Shown here: piece after piece, positions 17,402 through 26,780 of the stretch
Layout of the letters: each line of letters starts with the position of its first letter
Numbering within the stretch: position 1 is the stretch's first letter
Source of the DNA: Streptococcus australis
Lineage (GTDB): Bacteria; Bacillota; Bacilli; Lactobacillales; Streptococcaceae
Length of the DNA stretch: 64,000 nucleotides
Assembly (NCBI RefSeq): GCF_003943615.1
Contig: NZ_RJPZ01000001.1
Span: forward strand, 244,481-308,480
Reading direction: 5' to 3'
Translations under genes and position numbers: made by a program
The notes under the pieces: generated by a model
What the model saw: only the letters and a program-made list of their open reading frames with translations
Databases searched by the model: none
What the model was told of the DNA's origin: nothing

Positions 17402-18775
17402 TTACTTGTTCTTCGTTGATTTAGAACTGGATCTCTTTTTACTTTCTGACTTAGTTGCTAGTTTTACCTCGAAAATAGAACCTTTAGGCTTGTTATCTCG
17501 AACACTAATGGTACCATTGAAGGCTTCTACTATTTGCTTGGCTAAGGATAAGCCTAAACCAAAACCACCCTTTTGACGGGTTCGCGCCTTATCCACTCGA
17601 TAGAAACGATCAAAAATCCGTTTTTTATCTTCGTCAGCAATTCCTGGACCATTGTCCTCTACTCGAAGATAGAGATAACGATCCTTGAATTGGGCGATAA
17701 AGCGTATTTTCCCTTCTTCCTCTGTATATTTGAGGGCATTATCATACAAAATGGTCATCAGTTGTTTCAATAGGACCTTATCAGTCACCAGACTCCTATC
17801 CACCAGATTCTCATATTCAAAGATTTTTTCGTTTTCCTCCGCAATGATTTCATAATTGGCAAAAGTTTGGTCAAAAAAGGATGGTGTGATCTCGCTAAAC
17901 TCTGGTTTAATCCCATCATCTCGACGGGCTAAGTTTAAGAGATTGGTCGTCAATAAGCGCATATTACGAACTTCATCCAAAGAGGAGGCAATATTCTCAC
18001 TGGATTCCATAATCGTTGCTTCTGGTTTGCGGAATAAGGTTTCCAAACGATTTTGCAAAACCGCTAAAGGCGTCCGCAATTCATGAGAAGCATTTTCGAC
18101 GAAGGCTTTCTGCCGATTCATGCTCTCTAAGAGAGGTTTCACACTCATCTTAGCCAGGAAGATACTTGCAAAGAGGGAAATGCCCCAGAAACAAATCATG
18201 ACCAAGGCAATTTGACTCTCATGTTTTTCACTGGTCTGCTCCAACTGGCTGATGTTGGTCATGATCACGGCATATTTCACCCCATAGATATAATCATCGG
18301 GATCAATATCTACCAAATAAGCCCGGTAACTTTCCTTCTGCTTATAATGATTGGTAATTTGAATCTGCTTGATCTTGTTTAAATAACTGCGACTAAAAGT
18401 TACTGTTTTTAGATCTAGAAAACCATTATCCGTTGTCACATTTTCAAATTTATCATTCAAAAGGATAGCCGTGCTATTGGAGGTGACCGATGGTCTAGGG
18501 CCATCCTCGGAACCAAGTTCATCATCTTCTGGTTGGTCATCAGCAGGCCCGTCTTTTCCCATCCCATTGCCTGTACGGTTTGCCAAACTGATAATCGAAT
18601 AGCGATCTTTACTGAGCATTTTTAAATTCTCGTCAACCGTTGTATAAAGACTGGAACGCATCACCTGAATAATAATCAAGGTCATGGTTGAGAAAATCAA
18701 GGTAAAGAGTCCGAAATAGCGGATGAAATAAGAAAAGTCATCCGCATTGACAGTTTTTTTAATTTTATTGAGCAT
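17402..18775 (-). CDS. ciaH: Sensor histidine kinase CiaH
   Basis: A 457-residue membrane sensor. Two membrane segments (about 21-41 and 185-205) flank an extracellular loop of about 140 residues with an acidic Asp/Glu/Pro-rich patch. The cytoplasmic part has the H-box [12 protein letters not shown], the N box, [20 protein letters not shown] and [13 protein letters not shown] of HATPase_c. Its tail is rich in Ser and Lys. CiaRH in streptococci affects competence, cell-wall stress resistance and virulence. It overlaps ciaR by 11 bases, so the two are coupled. Confidence 0.94.
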   Translation of the reverse strand: MLNKIKKTVNADDFSYFIRYFGLFTLIFSTMTLIIIQVMRSSLYTTVDENLKMLSKDRYSIISLANRTGNGMGKDGPADDQPEDDELGSEDGPRPSVTSNSTAILLNDKFENVTTDNGFLDLKTVTFSRSYLNKIKQIQITNHYKQKESYRAYLVDIDPDDYIYGVKYAVIMTNISQLEQTSEKHESQIALVMICFWGISLFASIFLAKMSVKPLLESMNRQKAFVENASHELRTPLAVLQNRLETLFRKPEATIMESSENIASSLDEVRNMRLLTTNLLNLARRDDGIKPEFSEITPSFFDQTFANYEIIAEENEKIFEYENLVDRSLVTDKVLLKQLMTILYDNALKYTEEEGKIRFIAQFKDRYLYLRVEDNGPGIADEDKKRIFDRFYRVDKARTRQKGGFGLGLSLAKQIVEAFNGTISVRDNKPKGSIFEVKLATKSESKKRSSSKSTKNK

Positions 18776-19439
18776 CTTTCAGAATATACCCCACGCTACG
18801 CAATGTTTGGAGATTTTTTGCAAAGTCTGTACCTTTTAACTTCTTACGAATCTTAGAAACATACACTTCGACAACCGAAATGGTCGTATCGCTATCAAAT
18901 CCCCAAAGTCGATCAAAGATTTGTGTTTTTGGCAGGATGACATTTTGATTTTGAAGGAAATAGACCAAAAGATCAAATTCTTTTCCTAATAGTTCTACTT
19001 CTTTCCCTTCAACAAGCGTAGAGTTGGTCGAGAGGTTAATTGTCACATTCCCATAAGAAAGGGTATTTTCATTGACCTTACCAGCGCGCTTCAACAATGC
19101 TTGAATTCGCATCTTAAGTTCCTCTAAGTAGAATGGCTTGGTCAGATAGTCATCTGCTCCCAACTCAAAACCATGGCCCTTATCGTCCAAACTCTCTTTG
19201 GCTGTCATAATCAACACTGGAGTGGAGACACCCTTATCTCTTAATTCTTTCAGAACTTGGAAACCATCTTTTTCAGGAAGCATGAGGTCAAGTAAAATCA
19301 GGTCATAGATGCCACTTTCAGCTTCATAAAGGCCTTCTTCCCCATCAAAGACTTGCATGACATCTGCAAAATCATCTAAAAAATCAAATACTGAATTAGA
19401 CAAACCGAGGTCGTCTTCGACTAATAAAATCTTAATCAT
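18765..19439 (-). CDS. ciaR: Response regulator CiaR
   Basis: A 224-residue OmpR-type regulator. The receiver domain has acidic residues D9/D10, phosphoacceptor Asp51 in [11 protein letters not shown], and the conserved Lys in [12 protein letters not shown]; the C-terminal winged helix ends with [12 protein letters not shown] and [10 protein letters not shown]. CiaR normally binds TTTAAG-N5-TTTAAG repeats and drives small csRNAs and wall genes. The start follows GGAG at good spacing. Upstream on the same strand is a Gly/Gln-rich protein gene, unlike the pneumococcal arrangement as I recall it, in which pepN is next to ciaR. Confidence 0.96.
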   Translation of the reverse strand: MIKILLVEDDLGLSNSVFDFLDDFADVMQVFDGEEGLYEAESGIYDLILLDLMLPEKDGFQVLKELRDKGVSTPVLIMTAKESLDDKGHGFELGADDYLTKPFYLEELKMRIQALLKRAGKVNENTLSYGNVTINLSTNSTLVEGKEVELLGKEFDLLVYFLQNQNVILPKTQIFDRLWGFDSDTTISVVEVYVSKIRKKLKGTDFAKNLQTLRSVGYILKDAQ

Positions 19440-19494
19440 ATTTACTTTCTCCTTCTCATTCTTCCATACAGGGATGATGAGTATTTTCTACTCT

Positions 19495-19503
19495 ATTATA
19501 ACA
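19495..19503 (-). promoter_or_regulatory. ciaR extended -10
   Basis: TGTTATAAT on the minus strand, TATAAT at 19495-19500. The -35 is poor. It lies between the Gly/Gln-rich gene and ciaR, so ciaRH can be transcribed independently. Confidence 0.6.
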
Positions 19504-19551
19504 TGACCAGGCTTCATTCAGTACCATTCAGATAGCGATTTCACTTTTTTC

Positions 19552-20148
19552 TTAGCCCGCTGTCCCTGTCTCATCCTTTGATGAATCTTTTGTATTGCTT
19601 GACGATTTTTTTGAAGAGGACTTCTTGGAGGACTTTTTATTGGATTTCCCATTTTGTTGGCTGTCTTCTTGACCTTGAGGTTCACCATCTTGTGGCGCTT
19701 GACCATTCATCTCACTTTGCCCTGGTCCACCATTCTGCCCATCTTGCGGGGGCCTACCACCCGGTCCACCTCTAAATCCATCTTGTCCTTGCTGACCTTG
19801 AGGTCCACCACCTTGAGGAGGTTGACCATTTATCTCACCTTGCCCAGGTCCACCATTTTGATCATTAAAAGCTTGTGAGTTAAAATGTCCATTTTGTCCT
19901 TGTCCATTTCCTTGACTATTTTGTCCTTGAGGATTTTGGGAAGGTTGGTTGCCATTTTGTGTAGCGACTGTTGCTTGTTGGCGTAGGGGAGTAGTATTAG
20001 CTGTCGCCAACATTCCCAATCCAAATCCACTTGTCATTCCTACGACGAGTCCTCCTGTTGCTGCGGCAGTTGCCCACCACTTAGGACTTTTCTTAAGAAC
20101 AATCATTTTTTCAGTTCTTTCTTGCTTTTGTTTATTCGAAGCTTGCAT
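19552..20148 (-). CDS. Gly/Gln/Asn-rich, membrane-anchored surface protein of unknown function
   Basis: A 198-residue protein I do not recognise. A basic N-terminus is followed by one hydrophobic segment (about residues 24-50, WWATAAATGGLVVGMTSG), then an extracellular low-complexity region of Gly, Gln, Asn and Pro (about 60-165). Within it a roughly 25-residue unit occurs twice (about 96-119 and 136-160: QNGGPGQxExNGQxPQxGxPQGQ). The C-terminus (170-190) is a Lys/Ser-rich cationic tail. There is no LPxTG signal. The start has AAGGAAATGAAAG before it. It lies directly upstream of ciaRH, so a wall-stress role is conceivable but unproven. The composition recalls disordered or collagen-like linkers. 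Confidence 0.75.
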   Translation of the reverse strand: MQASNKQKQERTEKMIVLKKSPKWWATAAATGGLVVGMTSGFGLGMLATANTTPLRQQATVATQNGNQPSQNPQGQNSQGNGQGQNGHFNSQAFNDQNGGPGQGEINGQPPQGGGPQGQQGQDGFRGGPGGRPPQDGQNGGPGQSEMNGQAPQDGEPQGQEDSQQNGKSNKKSSKKSSSKKSSSNTKDSSKDETGTAG

Positions 20149-20293
20149 TCTTTCATTTCCTTATATTTTTATTTAAACAAGGCCTTTGTTTAGATAGGGA
20201 TAGTTTACCGACTCTTCCTTAACCGTGACTAAATTTTTTCTTAAACTTTCCTAAAATGATCAAGGAGACATTTGTAACAGCTGAAAAGAGGAC

Positions 20294-20353
20294 TTGACAG
20301 GCTTGCCTTCTTTTTTGTAGAATAGTTACCATAAAAATAAATCGAGGTTTACT
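20294..20353 (+). promoter_or_regulatory. bioY promoter with candidate BirA operator
   Basis: TTGACA (20294-20299) and TAGAAT (20318-20323) are 18 bases apart. Downstream an imperfect inverted repeat, TAGTTACC then 15 bases then GGTTTACT (20323-20353), resembles the Firmicute BirA operator pattern (TTAACC-N15-GGTTAA type). It covers the predicted start site and the GAGG ribosome site. The half-sites are not perfect, so the operator call is tentative. Confidence 0.5.
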
Positions 20354-20356
20354 GTT

Positions 20357-20899
20357 TTGAAAAAAATTGAATCAATGACATTAATTGCTCTTGGAGCAGC
20401 TCTGATTGCTGCCCTATCACCTTTTACAATCCCACTGGGACCCATTCCTATCACGCTTCAGACTTTAGCGATTGGATTAATCGCCAGCATCTACCGTCCA
20501 AAAGAAGCCACTCTTTCCGTTGTGATTTACCTCCTCTTAGGTGCTATTGGCCTTCCCGTCTTTGCAGGTGGTCACGGAGGTATCAGCTCCTTCTACGGTC
20601 CCACTGCCGGATTCCTTTTCTTCTTTCCTCTTCGTGCTTTGGTTACCTCTATCTTCGCTGGCCAAAAGGGACAGCCCATTCGTATTTTCCTTGCTAACGC
20701 CTTGGGAGAAGTCGTTCTCTTTATTGGCGGTGCCTTAGGATTTATGTTCATCACTCACCAGAGTTTGGATATCACAGTAAAATTGGTTGTCCTACCTTTT
20801 GTGCTACCAGACTTGATTAAGATGACATTGACAACGATTTTCGCGGTCATTCTTTATAGAAATCTTAAGTATCTCCCTTATTTCAAAAAAGAAAAATAA
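20357..20899 (+). CDS. bioY: Biotin transporter substrate-binding subunit BioY
   Basis: A 180-residue integral membrane protein with about six helices. It captures biotin and works alone or with a shared energy-coupling-factor module (none is encoded here). Family motifs seen are LGPIPITLQTLAIGL, GAIGLPVFAGGHGG and GPTAGFL. The start codon is TTG at 20357 with GAGG nine bases upstream; no ATG gives a full first helix. Its candidate operator and the presence of birA elsewhere in the window suggest biotin-dependent repression. It ends in a shared bidirectional terminator. Confidence 0.94.
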   Translation: MKKIESMTLIALGAALIAALSPFTIPLGPIPITLQTLAIGLIASIYRPKEATLSVVIYLLLGAIGLPVFAGGHGGISSFYGPTAGFLFFFPLRALVTSIFAGQKGQPIRIFLANALGEVVLFIGGALGFMFITHQSLDITVKLVVLPFVLPDLIKMTLTTIFAVILYRNLKYLPYFKKEK

Positions 20900-20950
20900 A
20901 AACTCTTAGAGAGGTTTGCAGATCTGCAAAGCCTTCTCTAGGAGCTTTTT
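20900..20950. terminator. Bidirectional terminator between bioY and pepN
   Basis: A long interrupted stem, CTCTTAGAGAGG...GCAGATCTGC...CCTTCTCTAGGAG, with an A-run on one side and a T-run on the other, serving both converging genes. Confidence 0.85.
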
Positions 20951-20952
20951 CT

Positions 20953-23496
20953 TTATTTTGTAGCTAGAAGTGCTGCTTCAACGGCGGCTTTCTCACGCTC
21001 GATAAGATCGATACGAGCGGCGATTTCCTTGATTCCCATCTTGATATTGCGGCTAATCGCCATATCTTCTAATTGAGGTTCAAAGAAGGCCTTGTATTCA
21101 TTCAAGCGTTCAAGGGTCTTGAAACAGTTGGCTGGGTAGATAACAAACTTATCAAAGCTCATATCACCACCGAGTGCCTTCTTGATCCAATCCCAATTCT
21201 CACGTGCCCAAGTCCAGGTTCTTCCTTGGGTAAAGTCATGATGCAAGAAATTGAAGTACCAGCTCATAGCCAAGTCTTGCGGTTTCACCACATCCTTGTT
21301 CTTCCACTCCTTCAATAGAGCTTCCAAGGTTTCCTCATCCTTGGAGTAAGAAAGAGCTGCTGCCAACTGGCGTTTAAAGTTTCCATCCACTGTCTTCACA
21401 TAGGTATCTAGGTATTGTTGGCTAAGTGCCTTGGTTTCCTGATGCTTGATTTGGTTGATCAAGATTTGCAGACGAATGGCAGCTGGAAGTTTTTCTAGAT
21501 CAGATGCATGCGCTTCAAAGATAGCACTCGCTTGGACTTGTGCAGCTTCATCATTAGCCTTAATCATATTGGCAATCATGAGCTGACGAACTTTTTCGTC
21601 TTCTTCTGCTTCACCTGGCTTAGCTTCTAGTCCCAAGCGTTCAAAGTTGTAACGGTTCATCTGTTTCAACAGCTCATGGAAGGCAACTTCTGTTTCAGTT
21701 CCTTCATCCACAAAGAGACTGATTCCAGTCAAGACGCTTGAAACGGCAGAAACAACCAAGAAGGAACTTTCTTCTGTCAAATGCTCAATCACTGGCAAGA
21801 GACTTGCATAGGAAATTTGCCCACTTTCAGCTAACAGACGACGTTCTTGAACCACTTGTAATTTTGAAGTGCTATCTAAGTTAGCAAGGTTCGCAAGGAT
21901 GTCTTCCAACAATTCCCCACGGTAGTCACTGATATAGTGGGCCGTATTTTCTGTATTAAAACGAAGAGCACCGCTATTAGTTGCCTTCAAGGCACTGTAG
22001 CTTGGAATTTCTAAGACTTCTGTTTCCAAAGTATCTGGAATACCTGACCAGTTGCTATTTAGCGGAACAACCCACTTGCGACCTTTTTCTTCTTTTTCTC
22101 CGATAAAGAACTGTTCTTGACGGATGATCAAGGTATCATTCTCTACAGAAGCTGAAACAACTGGGTATCCAGGTTGCTCCAACCAAGAATCCATAAAGGC
22201 TGCTACATCCCGACCAGAAGCTTGGCCCAAGGCTTCCCAAAGATCTTGCCCAATGGTATTTCCATATTGATGCTTTTCAAAGTAGATTTTCAAACCCTTG
22301 CGGAAGGCGTCATCGCCTAACCAGCGGCGAAGCATGTGCATGAGACGGCTACCCTTGGCGTAAACGATCGCTGGGTCAAAGAGGGTGTTGATCTCGTCTG
22401 GGTGTTTCACTTCCACATGGACGGATTGAACACCATCAGTCGCATCGCGTTTCAAGGCAGCAGGTACACCAGTTGTTTGGAAGTCTTCAAAGATATTCCA
22501 GCTTGGTTCGATGGCATCCAAGCAGACATATTCCATCATATTGGCGAAGCTTTCATTCAACCAGAGGTCATCCCACCACTTCATCGTTACGAGGTTTCCG
22601 AACCATTGGTGAGCCAATTCGTGAGCCACCACCAAGGCTACTGTTTGACGGCTCTGAGCTGTCGAGTTCTCATCTACAAGGAGATAAACTTCGCGGTAGG
22701 TGACCAAGCCCCAGTTTTCCATAGCTCCTGAAGAGAAGTCTGGAAGGGCGATATGAAGGGATTGAGGGATTGGGTAAGCCACTCCATAGTAGTCTTCGTA
22801 GAATTCAATAGCACGAACGGCAATATCTAATGAGAAGTCCAAGTTTTCTAATGGGTGAGCTTTGGTAGAGTAGACACCGACTAGGGTTCCATTCTTGGTC
22901 TTAGCTGTCACACCCTGCAAATCTCCCGCCGCAAAGGCCAAGAGATAAGAAGACATACGAGGAGTTGTATCAAACTTCCAAATACCTGTTTCTTTCCGAC
23001 TTTCGACATCGATTTCAGGCATGTTAGAAAGAACAATTTCTCCCTCTTCTTGGTCAAATTTCACAGCCAAATCAAAGGTCGCTTTGGCTTCTGGTTCATC
23101 CACACTTGGGAAGGCTTCACGCGCAAAGTGGCTCTCAAATTGAGTAGAGATCACTTCCTTTTTAAGGCCATCTACTGTGTAGTAAGACGGATAAATCCCT
23201 GTCATATTATCGGTAATGTTCCCTGTATAAGTAAGGGTAAGGTTTACTTTACCTGTAGCAGGAACTTCGACAAAGACCGCTTCTTCCTCGTCATTGACTG
23301 TAAAGGCACAATCTTGCCCATCTACTTGTGCAGATTGGATGGTCAAATCCTTTTGGTGAAGAGAAATGCGAGTCTTCTTTGCTTCTCCGGTAATAGTCAC
23401 TTTCCCTGAGAAAGTTTTGTTTGAGCGGTTCAAATCTAAGAATAGATCATAGTGCTCAGGTACAAATGTATCAATAAAATGTGCAACTGCTTGCAT
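20953..23496 (-). CDS. pepN: Aminopeptidase N (lysyl aminopeptidase)
   Basis: A cytoplasmic M1 zinc metallopeptidase that removes N-terminal residues from peptides. The 847 residues include the exopeptidase motif GAMENWG at 257-263, zinc ligands HELAH at 292-296 with the downstream Glu at about 315 (WLNE), and a C-terminal ERAP1-like helical domain. Length and motifs match lactic acid bacterial PepN. The start is decided by AAGGAG six bases before ATG 23496; an in-frame ATG 18 bases earlier overlaps that site. No signal peptide is present. Confidence 0.96.
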   Translation of the reverse strand: MQAVAHFIDTFVPEHYDLFLDLNRSNKTFSGKVTITGEAKKTRISLHQKDLTIQSAQVDGQDCAFTVNDEEEAVFVEVPATGKVNLTLTYTGNITDNMTGIYPSYYTVDGLKKEVISTQFESHFAREAFPSVDEPEAKATFDLAVKFDQEEGEIVLSNMPEIDVESRKETGIWKFDTTPRMSSYLLAFAAGDLQGVTAKTKNGTLVGVYSTKAHPLENLDFSLDIAVRAIEFYEDYYGVAYPIPQSLHIALPDFSSGAMENWGLVTYREVYLLVDENSTAQSRQTVALVVAHELAHQWFGNLVTMKWWDDLWLNESFANMMEYVCLDAIEPSWNIFEDFQTTGVPAALKRDATDGVQSVHVEVKHPDEINTLFDPAIVYAKGSRLMHMLRRWLGDDAFRKGLKIYFEKHQYGNTIGQDLWEALGQASGRDVAAFMDSWLEQPGYPVVSASVENDTLIIRQEQFFIGEKEEKGRKWVVPLNSNWSGIPDTLETEVLEIPSYSALKATNSGALRFNTENTAHYISDYRGELLEDILANLANLDSTSKLQVVQERRLLAESGQISYASLLPVIEHLTEESSFLVVSAVSSVLTGISLFVDEGTETEVAFHELLKQMNRYNFERLGLEAKPGEAEEDEKVRQLMIANMIKANDEAAQVQASAIFEAHASDLEKLPAAIRLQILINQIKHQETKALSQQYLDTYVKTVDGNFKRQLAAALSYSKDEETLEALLKEWKNKDVVKPQDLAMSWYFNFLHHDFTQGRTWTWARENWDWIKKALGGDMSFDKFVIYPANCFKTLERLNEYKAFFEPQLEDMAISRNIKMGIKEIAARIDLIEREKAAVEAALLATK

Positions 23497-23583
23497 GAGT
23501 AACTCCTTCTTCATTTATTCTCATCTTCTATTCTAACATAAATCCAAAGGTCTGTAAGGTAAGAGGAGGCAAAACAAGATCTA

Positions 23584-23629
23584 TAAGAAAATAAAGTCTG
23601 AGATGATGACCTCAGACTTTATTTTCTTA
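23584..23629 (-). terminator. Terminator of the pst-phoU operon
   Basis: An 18-bp stem with AAGAAAATAAAGTCTGAG as one arm closes over an eight-base loop. It overlaps the phoU stop codon at 23627-23629. Confidence 0.9.
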
Positions 23630-24280
23630 TAATTCCACAATTTTCCCTGTTTCGAAGTAGACAACCCACTCACAGATATTTTTAGCATAATCACCAATAC
23701 GCTCCAAGTAGTTGATCACTTGGAAGTAATCACGTCCGGTTACAATGGACTCAGGATTCTTCCGAATTTCTTCTGTTGCTAATTCTTGAATGCTATCGAA
23801 GTAATGGTTGATCACTTCGTCTCGGCTAGCTACTTCATAGGCCAAATCTACATCACCTTTGAGGTAAACATCCAGTGTGGATTCGACAAAGTCTTTGACC
23901 TCACGACCCATCTTGCTGATCTCCTCTTCAACAGATTGGATGCGGACTTCCCCCTTCATTCGAATAGTTGCTTTCGCGATTGAAACCGCATGGTCACCCA
24001 TCCGCTCTAAGTCAGAGACTGCTTTTAAGACCGTCATGACCACGCGAAGGTCTTGCGAAACTGGCTGTTGAAGGGCGATAATCTCAAAAGATTTGCGCTC
24101 CAATTTCACTTCGTATTCATTGATATCCGCATCATCTTCGATAACCTGGCGGGCCAATTCACGGTCATGTGTGACGAAAGCACGAACCGTACGATTGATT
24201 TGGGTCAACACTTCATTTCCCATTGCATAAAATTGGTTATGCAATTTTTCTAAATCTTCTTCAAATTGAACTCGTAACAT
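23627..24280 (-). CDS. phoU: Phosphate transport regulator PhoU
   Basis: A 217-residue all-helical cytoplasmic protein with two PhoU repeats. Each repeat shows the metal-binding ExxxxDxxxD-like motif and the characteristic RMGDHAVSIA / ERIGDYAKNIC helices. It restrains the Pst transporter and, where a PhoR-type kinase exists, its signalling. It is the last gene of the pst operon, 12 bases after the second pstB. The start follows GGAAG. Confidence 0.95.
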   Translation of the reverse strand: MLRVQFEEDLEKLHNQFYAMGNEVLTQINRTVRAFVTHDRELARQVIEDDADINEYEVKLERKSFEIIALQQPVSQDLRVVMTVLKAVSDLERMGDHAVSIAKATIRMKGEVRIQSVEEEISKMGREVKDFVESTLDVYLKGDVDLAYEVASRDEVINHYFDSIQELATEEIRKNPESIVTGRDYFQVINYLERIGDYAKNICEWVVYFETGKIVEL

Positions 24281-24292
24281 TTTATTTTCTTC

Positions 24293-25051
24293 CTATCCAA
24301 ATTTACCAGAGACATAGTCTTCTGTTTCTTTCTTAGCTGGGTTCAAGAACATTTCATTGGTATCATTGTACTCAATCAAATCGCCATCCAAGAAAAAGGC
24401 TGTTTTATCGGAAATCCGACTCGCTTGCTGCATGGATCGAGTCACCAAGAGCATGGTGTAACGGTCTTTTAGTCCATACAGGGTTTCTTCAATCTTACCA
24501 GCTGAAATCGGGTCCAGCGCTGAAGTTGGTTCATCTAAAAGAATAATCTTTGGACTGGTCGCAAGGACCCGCGCTACACAAACCCGCTGCTGCTGACCAC
24601 CGGAAAGTCCGATAGCAGAATCATGCAGGCGATCCTTGACCTCATCCCAGATGGAAGCACGTTTCAGTGAGGTTTCAACCGCTTCATCCAAAACAGCCTT
24701 GTCCTTGACACCATTAATCATCAAGCCATAGGTCACATTATCATAAATGGACATTGGAAAGGGATTGGGCTGTTGGAAGACCATTCCGATTTCCTTGCGC
24801 AATTCGACCGTATCGGTCCGTGGTCCGTAGATATTATGGCCATTATAGAGGATGGTTCCTGTAGTTGTGACCTCATGGTTCAGGTCCCCCATGCGGTTAA
24901 TGGCTTTTAAAAGGGTAGATTTCCCTGATCCTGAAGGACCAATCAAGGCTGTAATCTCCTTTGGAGCAAAATCCAAAGAAACACTATTTAAAGCCTTCTT
25001 TTTATTGTAATAAACCGACAAGTCCTTGACTTGCAAAATTGGTTCTGTCAT
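24293..25051 (-). CDS. pstB: Phosphate ABC transporter ATP-binding protein (second copy)
   Basis: A 252-residue ABC ATPase that powers high-affinity phosphate uptake through PstC-PstA. Walker [12 protein letters not shown]-loop [17 protein letters not shown], signature LSGGQQQR and Walker [13 protein letters not shown] are intact. The H-loop region reads [12 protein letters not shown] where PstB proteins usually have THSMQQA, so the switch histidine appears replaced by Arg. The first pstB, next door, keeps THSMQQAAR. It is one of two adjacent paralogues, as is common in streptococci, and may work less well or only alongside the other. Confidence 0.93.
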   Translation of the reverse strand: MTEPILQVKDLSVYYNKKKALNSVSLDFAPKEITALIGPSGSGKSTLLKAINRMGDLNHEVTTTGTILYNGHNIYGPRTDTVELRKEIGMVFQQPNPFPMSIYDNVTYGLMINGVKDKAVLDEAVETSLKRASIWDEVKDRLHDSAIGLSGGQQQRVCVARVLATSPKIILLDEPTSALDPISAGKIEETLYGLKDRYTMLLVTRSMQQASRISDKTAFFLDGDLIEYNDTNEMFLNPAKKETEDYVSGKFG

Positions 25052-25080
25052 TCTATTTTCCTTTTTGTTGTCATATTCCT

Positions 25081-25884
25081 TTATCCAAAGTGACCCGATA
25101 CATAATCGTTGGTCGATTGCAATTTCGCATTTTGGAAAATATTCGAAGTCTTATCGTACTCGATGAGGTTTCCAAGGTAGAAGAAACCGGTATAATCACT
25201 AGCACGCGCTGCTTGTTGCATACTGTGTGTCACGATGACAATCGTGTAATCCTTCTTCAACTCCAGCATGGTTTCTTCTAATTGCGCTGTTGCGATCGGG
25301 TCTAAGGCTGAGGCTGGCTCATCCATGAGCAAAATCTCTGGTTTAACGGAGATGGCACGGGCAATACAAAGGCGTTGCTGTTGACCACCTGAAAGTGTCA
25401 AAGCAGACTTGTGCAAGTCATCCTTGACCTGATCCCAGAGGGCTGCTTGCTTCAAGGATTTTTCTACGATTTCATCCAAGACCTTCTTATCTTTGACTCC
25501 TGCCCGTTCGTGAGGGAAGGTAATATTGCGGTAGATAGACTTCGCAAATGGATTTGGTCGTTGGAAGACCATCCCGATATGCTTTCTCATTTCATAGACA
25601 TTGATATCTGGTCGGTTGACATCAATCCCTTCGTACCAGATCTCACCAGTCACACGCGCAATATCAATGGTATCGTTCATTCGGTTCAAACTTCTAAGAT
25701 AGGTGGACTTCCCTGATCCAGAGGGACCAATCAAGGCTGTAATCTTATTCTTTTCAAACTGCATGTCGACGCCTTTGATGGACTCGTTATTTCCATAATA
25801 GACATGCAAATCTTTGGTAGATAGGACCACCTTTTCTTCAGGAAAAGTAATGATGTGTCTCTCATCCCAATTGTATTTTGACAT
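25081..25884 (-). CDS. pstB: Phosphate ABC transporter ATP-binding protein (first copy)
   Basis: A 267-residue ABC ATPase. It carries Walker [29 protein letters not shown], signature LSGGQQQR, Walker [13 protein letters not shown] and an intact H-loop [11 protein letters not shown]. An N-terminal extension of about 20 residues precedes the ABC core. It lies between pstA and the second pstB, with a 29-base gap before the latter. Both copies probably serve the same PstC-PstA channel; the duplication arose before this strain, judging by their divergence. Confidence 0.95.
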   Translation of the reverse strand: MSKYNWDERHIITFPEEKVVLSTKDLHVYYGNNESIKGVDMQFEKNKITALIGPSGSGKSTYLRSLNRMNDTIDIARVTGEIWYEGIDVNRPDINVYEMRKHIGMVFQRPNPFAKSIYRNITFPHERAGVKDKKVLDEIVEKSLKQAALWDQVKDDLHKSALTLSGGQQQRLCIARAISVKPEILLMDEPASALDPIATAQLEETMLELKKDYTIVIVTHSMQQAARASDYTGFFYLGNLIEYDKTSNIFQNAKLQSTNDYVSGHFG

Positions 25885-25895
25885 TTCTTCTCCTT

Positions 25896-26780
25896 TTATG
25901 CTGAGGTTAATTTCTTATGGAGGTAAGTACCGAGCTTACGTGCTCCAAAGTTGAATATCAAAATGAAGATCAACAAAACGGCTGCAGATCCAGCGGATAC
26001 TTCAATAGCATCTGGAATGGTTCCTTCACTATTGACCTTCCAAATGTGGACCGCTAGTGTTTCCGCTTGACGGAAAATAGAGATTGGACTGGTCACACTG
26101 AAGAGGTTCCAGTTACTCCAATCCAAAGCTGGAGCAGACTGTCCAGCTGTATAAATCAAGGCCGCTGCTTCCCCGAAAATCCGTCCAGAAGCCAGTACGA
26201 CACCCGTAATAATACTTGGCAAGGCTTCTGGTACCACTACGTGAATCACGGTTTCCCAACGAGAGATTCCAAGCGCAAGCCCAGCTTCTCTTTGTGTATG
26301 GTGGACGTTTTGCAAACTATCTTCAATGTTCCGTGTCATCTGTGGCAAGTTAAAGACTGTCAAGGCCAAGGCACCAGAAATAATCGAGAAGCCATATTGG
26401 AACTGCACTACAAAGACCAAATAGCCAAAGAGACCGACTACAACTGATGGAAGGGAAGACAAGATTTCAATACAGGTCCGAACCAAATTGGTCAATGGGC
26501 CCTTCTTGGCATACTCTGACAAGTAGATCCCTGCCCCCAAAGAAAGTGGGAAGGAAATAATCAAGGTAATGACTAAGAGGAAGAAGGAATTATAAAGCTG
26601 AATCCCAATCCCTCCACCTGCTTGGTAAGAAGAGGATTTGCTGGTCAAGAAAGTCCAAGACACATGCGGCAACCCTCTAAGTAAGATATAGAGAATCAAA
26701 GAAGCAAGAATAGTGACAATAATTCCAGCAATAGCATAGAGAACCCCTGTCGCTATCTTATCTATTTTTTTAGCGTGCAT
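25896..26780 (-). CDS. pstA: Phosphate ABC transporter permease PstA
   Basis: A 294-residue inner permease with six membrane segments and the ABC coupling-loop motif EAGLALGISRWETVIHVVVPEALPSI. With PstC it forms the phosphate channel. The N-terminal helix (about 15-35) precedes an extracellular loop. It overlaps pstC by 11 bases, which indicates translational coupling, and is 11 bases before pstB. Confidence 0.95.
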   Translation of the reverse strand: MHAKKIDKIATGVLYAIAGIIVTILASLILYILLRGLPHVSWTFLTSKSSSYQAGGGIGIQLYNSFFLLVITLIISFPLSLGAGIYLSEYAKKGPLTNLVRTCIEILSSLPSVVVGLFGYLVFVVQFQYGFSIISGALALTVFNLPQMTRNIEDSLQNVHHTQREAGLALGISRWETVIHVVVPEALPSIITGVVLASGRIFGEAAALIYTAGQSAPALDWSNWNLFSVTSPISIFRQAETLAVHIWKVNSEGTIPDAIEVSAGSAAVLLIFILIFNFGARKLGTYLHKKLTSA

